In this document: positions 48,276-56,996 of the stretch, one piece after another
How the letters are laid out: the number at the start of each line of letters is the position of its first letter
Numbering within the stretch: the stretch's first letter is position 1
Source of the DNA: Phytohabitans sp037414955
Lineage (GTDB): Bacteria; Actinomycetota; Actinomycetes; Mycobacteriales; Micromonosporaceae
Direction of reading: 5' to 3'
Assembly: GCA_037414955.1 (NCBI GenBank)
Contig: JBBEWH010000051.1
Location: forward strand, 1 to 64,000
Length of the DNA: 64,000 nucleotides
Notes under the pieces: model-generated
What the model was told of the DNA's origin: nothing
Databases searched by the model: none
What the model saw: the letters and a program-made list of their open reading frames with translations, nothing else
Program-made: the position numbers and the translations under genes

Positions 48276-49913
48276 GTGAGCAGCGCGAATGAGGCCATCG
48301 TAGCGACCTGGCGGGAGCAGTCCGCACGACTCGTCGGCGGACTGCTCCGCCTGACCCGCGACATCGACCTGGCGCAGGACCTCGCCCACGACGCCATGGT
48401 CGCGGCCCTGGAGCAGTGGCCCGTCACCGGCGTCCCGGCCAACCCGGCCGCCTGGCTCATGGCCATCGCCAAACGCCGCGCCGTCGACCACTTCCGCCGC
48501 GCCGAGCGCCACACCCGCGCCGAGACCCGGATCGCCCACGAGCTTCACACAGCACGACGGGAGGAGGAGCACATGCCCGACCTGGCCGCACAGATCGACG
48601 CGGTCGAGGACGACACCCTGCGCCTGATGCTGTTGACCTGCCACCCGGCGTTGACCACCGAGTCCCAGGTCGCCCTCACCCTGCGGCTGGTCGCCGGCCT
48701 CACCTCCCGCGAGATCGCCCGGGCGTTCCTCGTACCGGAGGACACCATCGTCCGGCGCATCACCCGGGCCAAGGCCACCTTGGCGAAGGTCACACGCACC
48801 GCCACCCCCGGTGACGAGTCGCCGTTCGACGTGCCCGGTCCCGCCGAGCGTCAGCAGCGGCTGCCAGCGGTCCTGAACGTGGTCTACCTCGTCTTCACCG
48901 AGGGATACGCCGCGACCACCGGCGAGGACTGGATGCGCCCGGCCCTGTGCGACGAGGCCATCCGCCTCGGCCACCTCGTGACCATCACCTTCCCGGACCA
49001 GCCGGAGGCGTACGGGCTGCTGGCGCTCATGTGGCTGCAGGCCTCCCGGATCGGTGCGCGCACCGACGAGACCGGCGCCGCCCTGCTGCTGGAGCACCAG
49101 GACCGGCGCCGATACGACCAGCTCGCCATCCGCCGGGGCACCGAAGCACTCGGACACGCTCTGTCCGCCGGACTGCCCGGCCCCTACACGCTGCAGGCCG
49201 CCATCGCGGCCTGTCACGCCCGAGCCGCCAGCGTGCGCGACACCGACTGGGCCACGATCGTCGACCTGTACGACGCCCTCGCCCACCTGAGTGCCTCCCC
49301 CATCGTGCTGCTCAACCGCGCCGTCGCCCACGCCATGCACTCCGGGCCGCAAGTCGGGCTGCGGCTCGTGGACGACCTCGCCGCGGCCCCGGGTCTGCGT
49401 GACCATCACCTCCTGCCCGGCGTGCGCGCCGAACTGCTGACCCGCCTCAACCGGCACACCGAAGCCCGACAGGAGTTCCAGCACGCCGCCGAGCTCGCCA
49501 CCAACACCCGAGAACGGGATCTGTTGCTCAACCGCGCCGAGCAGACCCGAACCTCAACACATCCCCACTCGACGCCACCGACACCTAGCCGCCAGGAGGA
49601 CACCATGTCATTTCAGGCCTACCTCGACGCCATCGAAGTCAAGACCGGTAAGACGCCCGCCGAGCTCCTCGCCGTTGCCCACGAGCGCGGCTACGGCGTC
49701 GACACCCGCGCAGGTGAGATCGTGCAGTGGCTCAAAGACGACTACGAACTCGGCCGGGGCCACGCCATGGCCCTCGTACACGTGATCAAGAACGGGCCGA
49801 CGATCAGCGACAAGCACGTCGGCAGCACCGGCACCCACCGCGACGCCAGCAACACCCTGCACCTCAACGGCGCCGCGAACCGCAGCCGGGACGAAGCTGG
49901 GGCAGATACCTGA
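48276..49913 (+). CDS. ECF42-group sigma factor fused in frame to a DUF4287 domain
   Basis: 545 codons. Sigma2 (RDIDLAQDLAHDAMVAALEQWPV), sigma4 (LRLVAGLTSREIARAFLVPEDTIVRRI), then the long helical TPR-like ECF42 extension (to about 420: YGLLALMWLQASRIGART). A Ser/Thr/Pro linker leads without a stop into a DUF4287 domain from residue 444 (MSFQAYLDAIEVKTGKTP). An AGGAGG (49594-49599) lies five bases before that Met, so the second domain may also be made separately. The fusion may come from loss of the sigma stop. The start is GTG 48276. Confidence 0.85.
   Translation: MSSANEAIVATWREQSARLVGGLLRLTRDIDLAQDLAHDAMVAALEQWPVTGVPANPAAWLMAIAKRRAVDHFRRAERHTRAETRIAHELHTARREEEHMPDLAAQIDAVEDDTLRLMLLTCHPALTTESQVALTLRLVAGLTSREIARAFLVPEDTIVRRITRAKATLAKVTRTATPGDESPFDVPGPAERQQRLPAVLNVVYLVFTEGYAATTGEDWMRPALCDEAIRLGHLVTITFPDQPEAYGLLALMWLQASRIGARTDETGAALLLEHQDRRRYDQLAIRRGTEALGHALSAGLPGPYTLQAAIAACHARAASVRDTDWATIVDLYDALAHLSASPIVLLNRAVAHAMHSGPQVGLRLVDDLAAAPGLRDHHLLPGVRAELLTRLNRHTEARQEFQHAAELATNTRERDLLLNRAEQTRTSTHPHSTPPTPSRQEDTMSFQAYLDAIEVKTGKTPAELLAVAHERGYGVDTRAGEIVQWLKDDYELGRGHAMALVHVIKNGPTISDKHVGSTGTHRDASNTLHLNGAANRSRDEAGADT
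49605..49913 (+). CDS. Internal start: stand-alone DUF4287 product
   Basis: ATG 49605 with AGGAGG at ideal distance, in frame with the sigma gene. Product 102 residues, HERGYGVDTRAGEIVQWLKDDYELGRGHAMALVHVIKN being characteristic of DUF4287 (function unknown). Whether fused, separate or both products exist cannot be decided from sequence. Confidence 0.6.
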   Translation: MSFQAYLDAIEVKTGKTPAELLAVAHERGYGVDTRAGEIVQWLKDDYELGRGHAMALVHVIKNGPTISDKHVGSTGTHRDASNTLHLNGAANRSRDEAGADT

Positions 49914-49955
49914 CCCTCGCCTTTCGAGCCGATGGCCGCCGCGGAACCCGACGGC

Positions 49956-50300
49956 TCAACCATCCACGATCGCTGGGGCGTGATGACGGCCATGGCCGCA
50001 CGTATGTCCACCACCGGTGGCGTCAGCGTGCCGGTCCGGCAACGCGGACGCGGCACGCTCGATCGCACGGTAGACCGTCGAGCGGGCCACGCCGAACAGC
50101 TCGGCCAGTTCGGCGCTGGTGTGCTCGCCGGCCTTGTGCAGCGCGACCAGATGCGCTTCCTGCTTGACGCTGAGCTTGGGCGCCTTCCCGTAGCCGGCCC
50201 TTGGCCTTGGCGATCTTCATGCCCTCACGGGTCCGCATCCGGGTCATGTCCGCCTCGAACTCGGCGATCATCGCCAGAGTGGTGAACAGCTGCGAGGGCC
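49956..50300 (-). pseudogene. Serine recombinase (Tn3-type resolvase) C-terminal remnant
   Basis: Reading on the minus strand, LFTTLAMIAEFEADMTRMRT and REGMKIAKAKGRLR are followed, after a frameshift near 50185-50190, by PKLSVKQEAHLVALHKAGEH, TSAELAELFGVARSTVYRAI and ERAA: the end of the catalytic core, helix E and the Hin-type DNA-binding domain. The N-terminal catalytic half with the active Ser is absent. Stop at 49956-49958. It is a dead fragment of a Tn3-family element. Confidence 0.8.
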
Positions 50301-50381
50301 TCGCGCAGTCCCGGCCGGTCCCGTTGCCGGCACCCCAACCCTGAAGCGACGCAGCACGGTGGCCCCCGCGAAGGACGAGAA

Positions 50382-50462
50382 CAAGGTCGACGCAACTGTG
50401 CGACTGTTGCCGTGTCCTCGACGCTTGGACAGGGCAACAGTCGCACAGTTGCGTCGACCTTG
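50382..50462. repeat. 81-bp perfect palindrome at the transposon breakpoint
   Basis: 30-bp perfect arms: left from CAAGGTCGACGCAACTGTGC through GACTGTTGCC, and its exact complement ending 50462, with a 21-base centre that itself contains GTCC/GGAC. It lies exactly between the resolvase remnant and the point where the transposase similarity ends. Confidence 0.9.
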
Positions 50463-50561
50463 AGAGGTCGTGAAGTGGCGAATCAGTTCCGTTCGGTTGA
50501 TCTCCGGGAAGCCCCGAAGCTGCTCCAGCTCCTCCTCGGAGAACACGTCCTGAGTCGCCAC
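50463..50561 (-). pseudogene. Tn3-family transposase N-terminal remnant
   Basis: GTG 50561 starts MATQDVFSEEELEQLRGFPE followed by INRTELIRHFT, which matches the N-terminus of Tn3-type TnpA (DUF4158 region). Similarity stops at the 81-bp palindrome after about 31 residues. Three bases upstream another frame ends (..VVLTAGVVAEHDWDDLGAVR, stop 50565-50567), perhaps the tail of a coupled gene. Confidence 0.75.
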
Positions 50562-50567
50562 CCATCA

Positions 50568-51106
50568 GCGGACTGCCCCGAGGTCGTCCCAGTCGTGCTC
50601 GGCCACGACTCCGGCGGTGAGAACCACGGCCCGCTCCGGGCGCTGCCGGGCCGGCGACAGCAGGCCCTCAACTTTTGGCGGACGGAAGAAACCCGTGACA
50701 GTGGCGGCGCCGCGCCGCTAGATTACTGGATTGCCATTATCGGTAATCCAGTAATCCGAAAGGGACTACCTGGAGCTTCGCGACGCCCTTCGAGCCCACG
50801 CATCATAATGACGGTTATGGTGCGTGATGACACCCGTTGATGTGACTGGCGCGATCCGCGACGGCGTACAGCAACCAAGCGGAGCCGGCCCTCGCACAGG
50901 CCGCTCCGCGCAAGATCCGACCACCTGTGTGGTCTCTCGGTGCGGCCGGGGCGGGGCGGCACCCAATCGACCACCAACAGCGGCGGGATCTTCGATCGGG
51001 AAGGGATGCCTGATGGGCAGCCGTTCGTGTTGGGTCCGGACGGCGGACCGAAACAACGCTAGGAACTGGACATTGATCAAGGTCTGAGGGTCCCCTGTTA
51101 CAGTGC
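50568..51106. other. Transposon-flanking region without intact genes
   Basis: No complete gene. 50568-50700 minus carries the C-terminal fragment upstream of tnpA. At about 50985-51063 plus, IFDREGMPDGQPFVLGPDGG ending in a stop resembles the N-terminal part of actinobacterial tyrosine recombinases, but it is short and uncertain. Base composition is less GC-rich than elsewhere. Confidence 0.45.
50721..50756. repeat. AT-rich inverted repeat
   Basis: GATTACTGGATTGCC, ATTATC, GGTAATCCAGTAATC: 15-bp arms with one mismatch, unusually AT-rich for this genome. It might be an operator of the truncated minus-strand gene or a recombination site. Confidence 0.65.
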
Positions 51107-53833
51107 GTGTTCGTGCTTTATGGAAGATCTGCCGAGATCAGCGCGCTCGACGAGGTGATCGCCCGGGCTCGTGACGGGTTCGGCGGCGCGGTGGTGTTGC
51201 GGGGTGAGGCAGGCGTCGGCAAGACGGCTCTGCTCGACGCGGTCGCGCGTGGTGGCGCGATGCGGGTGTTGCGGACCACCGGCGTTGAGTCCGAGTCCGA
51301 CCTTGCGTTCGCGGCGCTGCACCAGGTGCTGTGGCCGGTCACGGGTTCGCTGGAGGCGTTGCCGGAGCCGCAGCGCGGCGCCGTGCGCGCGGCGTTGGGG
51401 CTGGCCGCCGGTGGTGCCGGTGATCGGTTCCTGTTGGGTGCCGGCGTGCTCTCGCTGCTGGCCGAGGCCGCCGCGCCGGGCGGGCTCGTTTGCGTGGTCG
51501 ACGACTTCCAGTGGGTCGACCGGGCCTCGGCCGACGCCTTGCTGTTCGCCGCCAGGCGGTTGCGGACGGAACGGATCGCGATGCTGTTCGCCGTACGCGG
51601 CGACGCTCCTGTCAAGGGCGTGCCGCTGACGGTGGACGTGCGCGGTCTGCCCGACTCGGCTGCGGCGGAGCTGCTGGAGTCCCGCCACGGTGTGCTGCCC
51701 GCCCAGGTGCGGCGGGAGCTCGTCGCACTGACCGGCGCGAACCCGCTCGCCCTGGGCGAGATCGCCGCCCAGCTGACGCGCGCGCAGCTCACCGGGCGCG
51801 AACCGCTGCCCGACCCCCTGCCCGGTGGCACCCGGCTCTTCGGCGGCCGGGTAACCGCGTTGTCCGCTCCTGCCCGGCTGGTCGCCCTGGTCGCCGCTGT
51901 CGAGGCTGACCTCGACCTGATCCTGCGCGCCACCGACCGACTGTTCGCCCAGCAAGCCGGCGCGGACGCGGCCCGATCGGTGGCCTCCGGGCCCGAGGCG
52001 GAGGCCGGGGCCGGGCGGGCAGCGTTGGCCGAGCTGGAGAAGTCCGGGCTGGCCGCGGTGTCGGGGACGAGTGTGCGCTTTCGCCATCCGCTGATCAGGT
52101 CCGCGATTTACGAGGCGACGGTCCCCGCCGATGTCCGCCGCACACACGCCATCCTGGCGGAGCTGACCGCGGATGACCGGCGTGCCTGGCACCTGGCCGC
52201 GGCCGCCCTGGGCCAGGACGAGCAGGTCGCTGCGGCGTTGGCGGCCGCCGCGGAGCGGGCGCGCCAACGCGGCGGGTACGGCGCCGCCGCCGCAGCCCTG
52301 GCCAGAGCGGCCGAGCTGACCCCTGATCCGCGCGCCCGGGCCGTCCGTTTGAAGGACGCCGCCGTCGCGGCCTGGCTCGGTGGCCGTCCGGGGCAGGCGG
52401 AGTCGCTGCTGGCCGAGGCGCGTGAACGGGCTAGCGGGGATGCCGTTATCACCCTGGAGATCGCCCAGCTCCGCGGCCGGTTCGAGCTGAACTCGGGCAA
52501 CGCCGCCGAGGCCGTGCGGATCCTGGCGGCGGGCGACGACCTGGGCATGCTCGCTGATGCCGCGGAGGCCGCGTCGTACGTCGGCGACAGGGCGGCCATG
52601 GTCGAGCTTGGGCGGAGGGCGGCGGCGCATCCCGAGGGATTCCTGCGGGACTCGGTGGTCGGGATCGGCCTGGCGCTGGACGGCGACGCTGCCGGTCCGG
52701 GCGTGCTGCGGCGGGCGCTGGCGCGGGTCGGCGAGCTGGGGGAGGCGGCGGAGTACCTGTGGGCGGCGGCCGCGGCCAGCCAACTGGGCGAGTCGGATCT
52801 GGCGACGGAGATGGTCGAGCGGGCCGGACGGGTGGCCAGGGTGTCGGGGATGACCGGGCAGCTGCCGGTCGTGCTGGAGTTCGTGGCGACCGCCGAGCGC
52901 ATCGCCGGGCGGCTGGCGAGCAGCCAGGCCGTCTCGGAGGAGGGCCTGCAACTGGCCCGCGAGGCCGGCTATGAGAATACCGTGGCCGCGCACCTGGCCA
53001 ACCTGGCGGTGTTGGCGGCGCTGCGGGGCGAAGAGGAGACCTGCGAACGGCAGGCCCGTGAGGCGCTGGCGATTGCCGTACCGCATCGGGTGGGTCTGCG
53101 GGTGGGGGTCGCCGCGTACGCGCTGGCGCTGCTCGACCTGTGCCTGGGCCGCCACCAGGCGGCATATGACCGGTTCACGGCCATCGCCGCGGCCGGACCG
53201 GGTACCGGGCATCCGACGGTGGTGTGGCGGACGACGCCGGACCGGGTGGAGGCTGCCGTGGGCGCGGGCGACGAGGCGGGTGCACGGGCGGCGTTGGCGG
53301 CGTACGAGCGGTGGTCGGCGCATGCCGTGACGCCCGAGTCGCGCGCTCTGCTGGCCCGTTGTCGGGGGCTGGCCGAGTCGTCCGAGGACGCCTTCGGCGA
53401 GGCGTTGCGGCTGCACACCAACCCGTTCGAGGCGGCCAGGACGGCTCTGCTGCTGGGTGAGCGCCTGCGCCGTGAGCAGCGGCCGGGTGAGGCGCGGGGG
53501 CAGCTGCGGATGGCGTGGGAGACGTTCGAGCGTGCGGGCGCACAGCCGTGGGCGAGGCGCGCGCAGTGTGAGCTGCGCGCGGCGGGTGAGAGCGGGCAGG
53601 CTCCGCCCTCGGCCGCGCTCGCCGCGCTGACCCCGCAGGAGCTACGTATCGCGGGCCTGGTCGCCGACGGGTTGTCGAGCAAGCAGATCGCTGCCCAGCT
53701 CTTCCTGAGCCCGCGCACAGTCGAGTACCACCTGTACAAGATCTATCCGAAGCTGGGCATCGGCTCCCGTACGGAACTGGCGCGGCTAGTAGTTCTACAG
53801 AAGGCGCCCGTGACCCAAGACGCCATGCTCTGA
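51107..53833 (+). CDS. LAL-type LuxR transcriptional regulator, second of two
   Basis: 908 residues, same architecture as the protein at 35657: Walker A RGEAGVGKTALLDA, Walker B LVCVVDDFQWVDRAS, helical repeats, C-terminal LuxR helix-turn-helix (LTPQELRIAGLVADGLSSKQIAAQLFLSPRTVEYHL). TACAGT at 51099-51104 ends two bases before the GTG, so the transcript is probably leaderless. Three bases separate it from the downstream hydrolase gene, which is likely co-transcribed. Confidence 0.9.
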   Translation: MFVLYGRSAEISALDEVIARARDGFGGAVVLRGEAGVGKTALLDAVARGGAMRVLRTTGVESESDLAFAALHQVLWPVTGSLEALPEPQRGAVRAALGLAAGGAGDRFLLGAGVLSLLAEAAAPGGLVCVVDDFQWVDRASADALLFAARRLRTERIAMLFAVRGDAPVKGVPLTVDVRGLPDSAAAELLESRHGVLPAQVRRELVALTGANPLALGEIAAQLTRAQLTGREPLPDPLPGGTRLFGGRVTALSAPARLVALVAAVEADLDLILRATDRLFAQQAGADAARSVASGPEAEAGAGRAALAELEKSGLAAVSGTSVRFRHPLIRSAIYEATVPADVRRTHAILAELTADDRRAWHLAAAALGQDEQVAAALAAAAERARQRGGYGAAAAALARAAELTPDPRARAVRLKDAAVAAWLGGRPGQAESLLAEARERASGDAVITLEIAQLRGRFELNSGNAAEAVRILAAGDDLGMLADAAEAASYVGDRAAMVELGRRAAAHPEGFLRDSVVGIGLALDGDAAGPGVLRRALARVGELGEAAEYLWAAAAASQLGESDLATEMVERAGRVARVSGMTGQLPVVLEFVATAERIAGRLASSQAVSEEGLQLAREAGYENTVAAHLANLAVLAALRGEEETCERQAREALAIAVPHRVGLRVGVAAYALALLDLCLGRHQAAYDRFTAIAAAGPGTGHPTVVWRTTPDRVEAAVGAGDEAGARAALAAYERWSAHAVTPESRALLARCRGLAESSEDAFGEALRLHTNPFEAARTALLLGERLRREQRPGEARGQLRMAWETFERAGAQPWARRAQCELRAAGESGQAPPSAALAALTPQELRIAGLVADGLSSKQIAAQLFLSPRTVEYHLYKIYPKLGIGSRTELARLVVLQKAPVTQDAML

Positions 53834-53836
53834 GGC

Positions 53837-54715
53837 ATGCCAAACGTGAGCATCTGGAGTGAAGAGTTCGGCGCCGTGACGGACGCGCCGATCCTGTTGA
53901 TCATGGGGTCGATGTCGCAGGGCGTCCTGTGGCCGGACGAGTTCGTCGGCCGTCTTGTCGCCGGAGGCCGCCGGGTGATCCGGTACGACCACCGTGACAC
54001 CGGTATGTCGGGCACGGTCGACTTCGCGGCGGAGCCGTACACGTGGGACGACATCAAGAACGACGTGTACCGCGTGCTGGACGCCCACGGCCTGGACAGC
54101 GCGCACCTGGTCGGCCACTCGGCGGGCGGGCTGCTCGCCCAGTTCGTCGCGGTGGAGCGGCCGGAGCGGGTGCGCTCGCTGACCGTCATCGGCTCCTCAC
54201 CGCTCGGCGGCGGTGAGGGCGGAGTGATCATTCGAGCTCTGATGGGGCAGCCACAGCCGGAGGGAAGCCTGCCGGAACCGGCGCCGGAGTTCGTGGCCTT
54301 CTACCGCGCGATGATGGCTGCCGCGGCGCCGGAGGACCGGCGCGCCCGGATCGCCGGCATGATCGCCGAGCAGCGCCTGCTGCACGGCACCGGGCTGCCG
54401 TTCGACGAGGACGCGGCGCGCCGGTTACAGGAACGGATCTACGACCGGGCCCGCGACCTGTCGGCAGTAGCCAACCACCGGCTGGCTGCGATGGCCAAGC
54501 CCGACTTCGAGCCGGTGGGCGTGCTGCACCGGCTAACGGCACCCACGCTCGTCATCGAGGGCAGCCACGAGCCGGCCAAGCCGGGACACGGCGCCATCAT
54601 CGCCGAGCAGATCCCGGGGGCGCGGCTGATGATCGTGGCGGGCATGGGACACACACTGCCGCCGGACGTGCATGAGGAACTGGCCGCCGCCATCCTCGCG
54701 CACACAGCCCAGTGA
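53837..54715 (+). CDS. Alpha/beta hydrolase
   Basis: 292 residues. Oxyanion region LLIMGSMSQGVLW, nucleophile elbow GHSAGG (Ser about 97), acid Asp/Glu in LVIEGSHEPAKPGHG and His in GMGHTLPPDVHEEL. It fits esterase or C-C hydrolases of small metabolites; the substrate is unknown. It follows the LAL regulator by three bases, so the regulator may respond to its substrate. Confidence 0.88.
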   Translation: MPNVSIWSEEFGAVTDAPILLIMGSMSQGVLWPDEFVGRLVAGGRRVIRYDHRDTGMSGTVDFAAEPYTWDDIKNDVYRVLDAHGLDSAHLVGHSAGGLLAQFVAVERPERVRSLTVIGSSPLGGGEGGVIIRALMGQPQPEGSLPEPAPEFVAFYRAMMAAAAPEDRRARIAGMIAEQRLLHGTGLPFDEDAARRLQERIYDRARDLSAVANHRLAAMAKPDFEPVGVLHRLTAPTLVIEGSHEPAKPGHGAIIAEQIPGARLMIVAGMGHTLPPDVHEELAAAILAHTAQ

Positions 54716-54832
54716 CGCGCGTGCCCGCTCGACGATGAGCGGTTCGGCCGAAGGTGACGCGCACCGCTCAGCGGGGAGCAGCTGCGATGCCGCCGCCGGC
54801 ACCCTGCCAGCCGCACACAGAAAGGCGTCTTG

Positions 54833-55813
54833 ATGGAGATTCCCCCCGGTCGCGCGGTGACCGATTTCGCTGAACGCGCCGAGCGGCACCGCGGCGAGCT
54901 GCGGGTGCACTGCTACCGCATGCTCGGGTCGTTCGACGAGGCGGAGGACCTGGTCCAGGAGGTGTTCCTGCGGGCGTGGCGCGGCCGGGACGGCTTCGAG
55001 GGCCGCTCCTCCCTGCGCGCCTGGTTGTACCGGATCGCCACCAACGCCTGCCTGGACTTCCTCGACGGCCGGAGCCGCCGGACGCTGCCCGACCAGGCCG
55101 ATTCGCCGGCCGGTCCGTGGTTGCAGCCGTTCCCCGACCACCTGTGGGAGCCGGTGGCGCCGAGTGCCGACGACCCGGAGGCGGCGGTGGTCGCGAAGGA
55201 GACCCTGGAGCTGGCGTTCCTGGCCGCCATCCAGCACCTGCCGCCGAGGCAGCGGGCCGCGACGATCCTCTGCGACGTGCTGGGCTGGCCGGTCCGCCAG
55301 ACGGCCGAGGCACTGGACGGCAGTGTCGCCTCGGTCAACAGTGCCCTGCAGCGGGCCAGAGCCACCCTGCGCACCCACCTGCCGCCGGGCCGGGCGGACT
55401 GGGCCCCGTCGGCGCCGCCCACCGACGAGGAGCGCCGGATCCTGCGCCGTTACATGTCCGCGGTGGAGCGCGGTGACCTGGCCGAGGTCGCGGAGCTGCT
55501 GGCGCGGGACGTGCGGGCGACGATGCCGCCGTACCCGGAGTGGTTCGCCGACCGCGACGGCGTGCTGGCAGCGCTGTCGGCGAGCTGGGACGCCAGCTCA
55601 CCCCACTACATCGGAACGCTGCGCACGCTGCCGGCGAGCGCCAACGGCCAGTTGGCCGGGGCGATGTACCGGTGTCCGCCGGGCGGGCACGCGTACGAGC
55701 CCTTCGCCATCGGCGTGCTGCGGGTCCGCGACGGCCGGATAGCCGAGATCGTCGCGTTCCACGAGCCGGCCCTGTTCCCGTCGTTCAACCTCCCACCCAC
55801 CCTGGACCGATGA
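54833..55813 (+). CDS. ECF sigma factor, SigG-like (TIGR02960 type) with SnoaL-like domain
   Basis: 326 residues. Sigma2 RVHCYRMLGSFDEAEDLVQEVFLRAWR, WLYRIATNACLDFLDGRSRR, sigma4 LPPRQRAATILCDVLGWPVRQTAEAL, then an NTF2-like domain (ILRRYMSAVERGDLAEVAELLARDV) ending FHEPALFPSFNLPPTL, typical of the sigma-70 TIGR02960 family. ATG 54833 follows AAAGGCG; a TTG three bases earlier is less likely. The next gene, a DHFR-like reductase, is probably its partner. Confidence 0.9.
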   Translation: MEIPPGRAVTDFAERAERHRGELRVHCYRMLGSFDEAEDLVQEVFLRAWRGRDGFEGRSSLRAWLYRIATNACLDFLDGRSRRTLPDQADSPAGPWLQPFPDHLWEPVAPSADDPEAAVVAKETLELAFLAAIQHLPPRQRAATILCDVLGWPVRQTAEALDGSVASVNSALQRARATLRTHLPPGRADWAPSAPPTDEERRILRRYMSAVERGDLAEVAELLARDVRATMPPYPEWFADRDGVLAALSASWDASSPHYIGTLRTLPASANGQLAGAMYRCPPGGHAYEPFAIGVLRVRDGRIAEIVAFHEPALFPSFNLPPTLDR

Positions 55814-55875
55814 GGTTTCGCGGTCGATGCCGTCTCAATACCGCATGAGGCAATCAGCCGGCGGAGGAGACAGCA

Positions 55876-56439
55876 GTGCACGACATCGAACCGCAGACCG
55901 CGAACGGCAAGGTGCTCTGGCATTTCACCATGTCCCTGGACGGGTTCGTGGCCGGGCCGAACCACGAGATGGACTGGATGATGACCGGCATCTCGCCCCA
56001 GCCGGGCCTGATCGAGGGGTACGTCGGGACCACCGGCGCGGTCCTGGGCGGCCGGCGCGGCTGGGACCTCTTCCCGGACCCCGGCAGCGTCTACGGCGGC
56101 GCCTGGAGCGGACCCATCTTCGTACTCACCCACCACCCGGAGGACGCCGAGCCCGCCGACGGCGTCACGTTCCTCGACTGTGACGTGGCCGAGGCGGTGC
56201 GGATCGCGCTGGCCGCGGCCGGCGGCAAGAACGTCGAGGTGCTGTCGCCGACCATCGGTGGCCAGCTTCTCGAACGCGGGCTGCTCGACGAGATCGACCT
56301 GCACATCGCGCCCGTGCTGCTCGGCGAGGGCATCCGGCTACTGGACCTGCCCGGTGGCCGGCCGCACTACCTCCACCGGGTCGGCGCCGGCGATCCCACG
56401 GCCGAGCTGAGTGTGCGGTACCGGCCGGTCAAGCCCTAA
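55876..56439 (+). CDS. Dihydrofolate reductase / RibD C-terminal domain protein
   Basis: 187 residues. HFTMSLDGFVAGPNHEMDWM, TGAVLGGRRGWD, IFVLTHHPED, VEVLSPTIGGQLLERGLLDEIDLHIAPVLLG are the standard blocks of RibD-C/YwjB-type reductases, which bind NADPH but mostly lack a known substrate. GGCGGAGGAG precedes GTG 55876. It lies 62 bases behind the ECF gene. Confidence 0.88.
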   Translation: MHDIEPQTANGKVLWHFTMSLDGFVAGPNHEMDWMMTGISPQPGLIEGYVGTTGAVLGGRRGWDLFPDPGSVYGGAWSGPIFVLTHHPEDAEPADGVTFLDCDVAEAVRIALAAAGGKNVEVLSPTIGGQLLERGLLDEIDLHIAPVLLGEGIRLLDLPGGRPHYLHRVGAGDPTAELSVRYRPVKP

Positions 56440-56493
56440 CCGCGAGCGTACCGAGCACAGTTCGTGAACTATCCATCTGCTTGAGGAGTAGGC

Positions 56494-56925
56494 GTGACGA
56501 TTCAGAGTGAGGTACGGGAGATCAGTGCCGGAACGCGCCGGCGCGATCGGGCGCTCGCGGTGCTGGCGGCCGTCGTGGCGGCCGTCCTGGTCTGGGTGGT
56601 GGGCGAGCCGTTGCTCGGCAACGACATGATCATTAAGGCCGAGGGGCAGGAGCCGCAGGATCTCGGGGCGAGCGCGTTCGTCATGTTCTCGCTGTTCTTC
56701 TCCGTGCTGGGCTGGGCGCTGCTGGCCCTGCTGGAGCGCGTGACCCGCCGCGCCCGCTCGATCTGGACGGTCGTGGCGCTGGTGTTCCTGGCCGTGTCGT
56801 TCTTCCCGCCGTTCACCGTCGAGGCGTCGGGTGGGACCAAGGTCGTGCTCGCGCTCGCGCACGTCGCGGTCGCCGCGGTGCTCGTCCCGGTGTTCCGGGT
56901 GACCTCGACGAACGCCCGCGAGTAG
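56494..56925 (+). CDS. Small membrane protein (DUF6069-like)
   Basis: 143 residues with four hydrophobic segments (ALAVLAAVVAAVLVWVVG, AFVMFSLFFSVLGWALLALL, WTVVALVFLAVSFFPPF, LALAHVAVAAVLVPVF) and short loops, the pattern of the DUF6069 family of unknown function. TTGAGGAG precedes GTG 56494. It is probably in the same unit as the DHFR-like gene. Confidence 0.75.
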   Translation: MTIQSEVREISAGTRRRDRALAVLAAVVAAVLVWVVGEPLLGNDMIIKAEGQEPQDLGASAFVMFSLFFSVLGWALLALLERVTRRARSIWTVVALVFLAVSFFPPFTVEASGGTKVVLALAHVAVAAVLVPVFRVTSTNARE

Positions 56926-56996
56926 GGGACCGGAACTGCGGCGCCTGTCCCTGACCCCGGAGGGCCTGGCCGGGTCCCAGCGTCGACGGTAGTTGG

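Noticed and set aside
50824..51087. Small overlapping open frames on both strands before the second LAL regulator
   Set aside because: No codon bias, ribosome site or recognisable domain; only a short stretch recalls a recombinase N-terminus.
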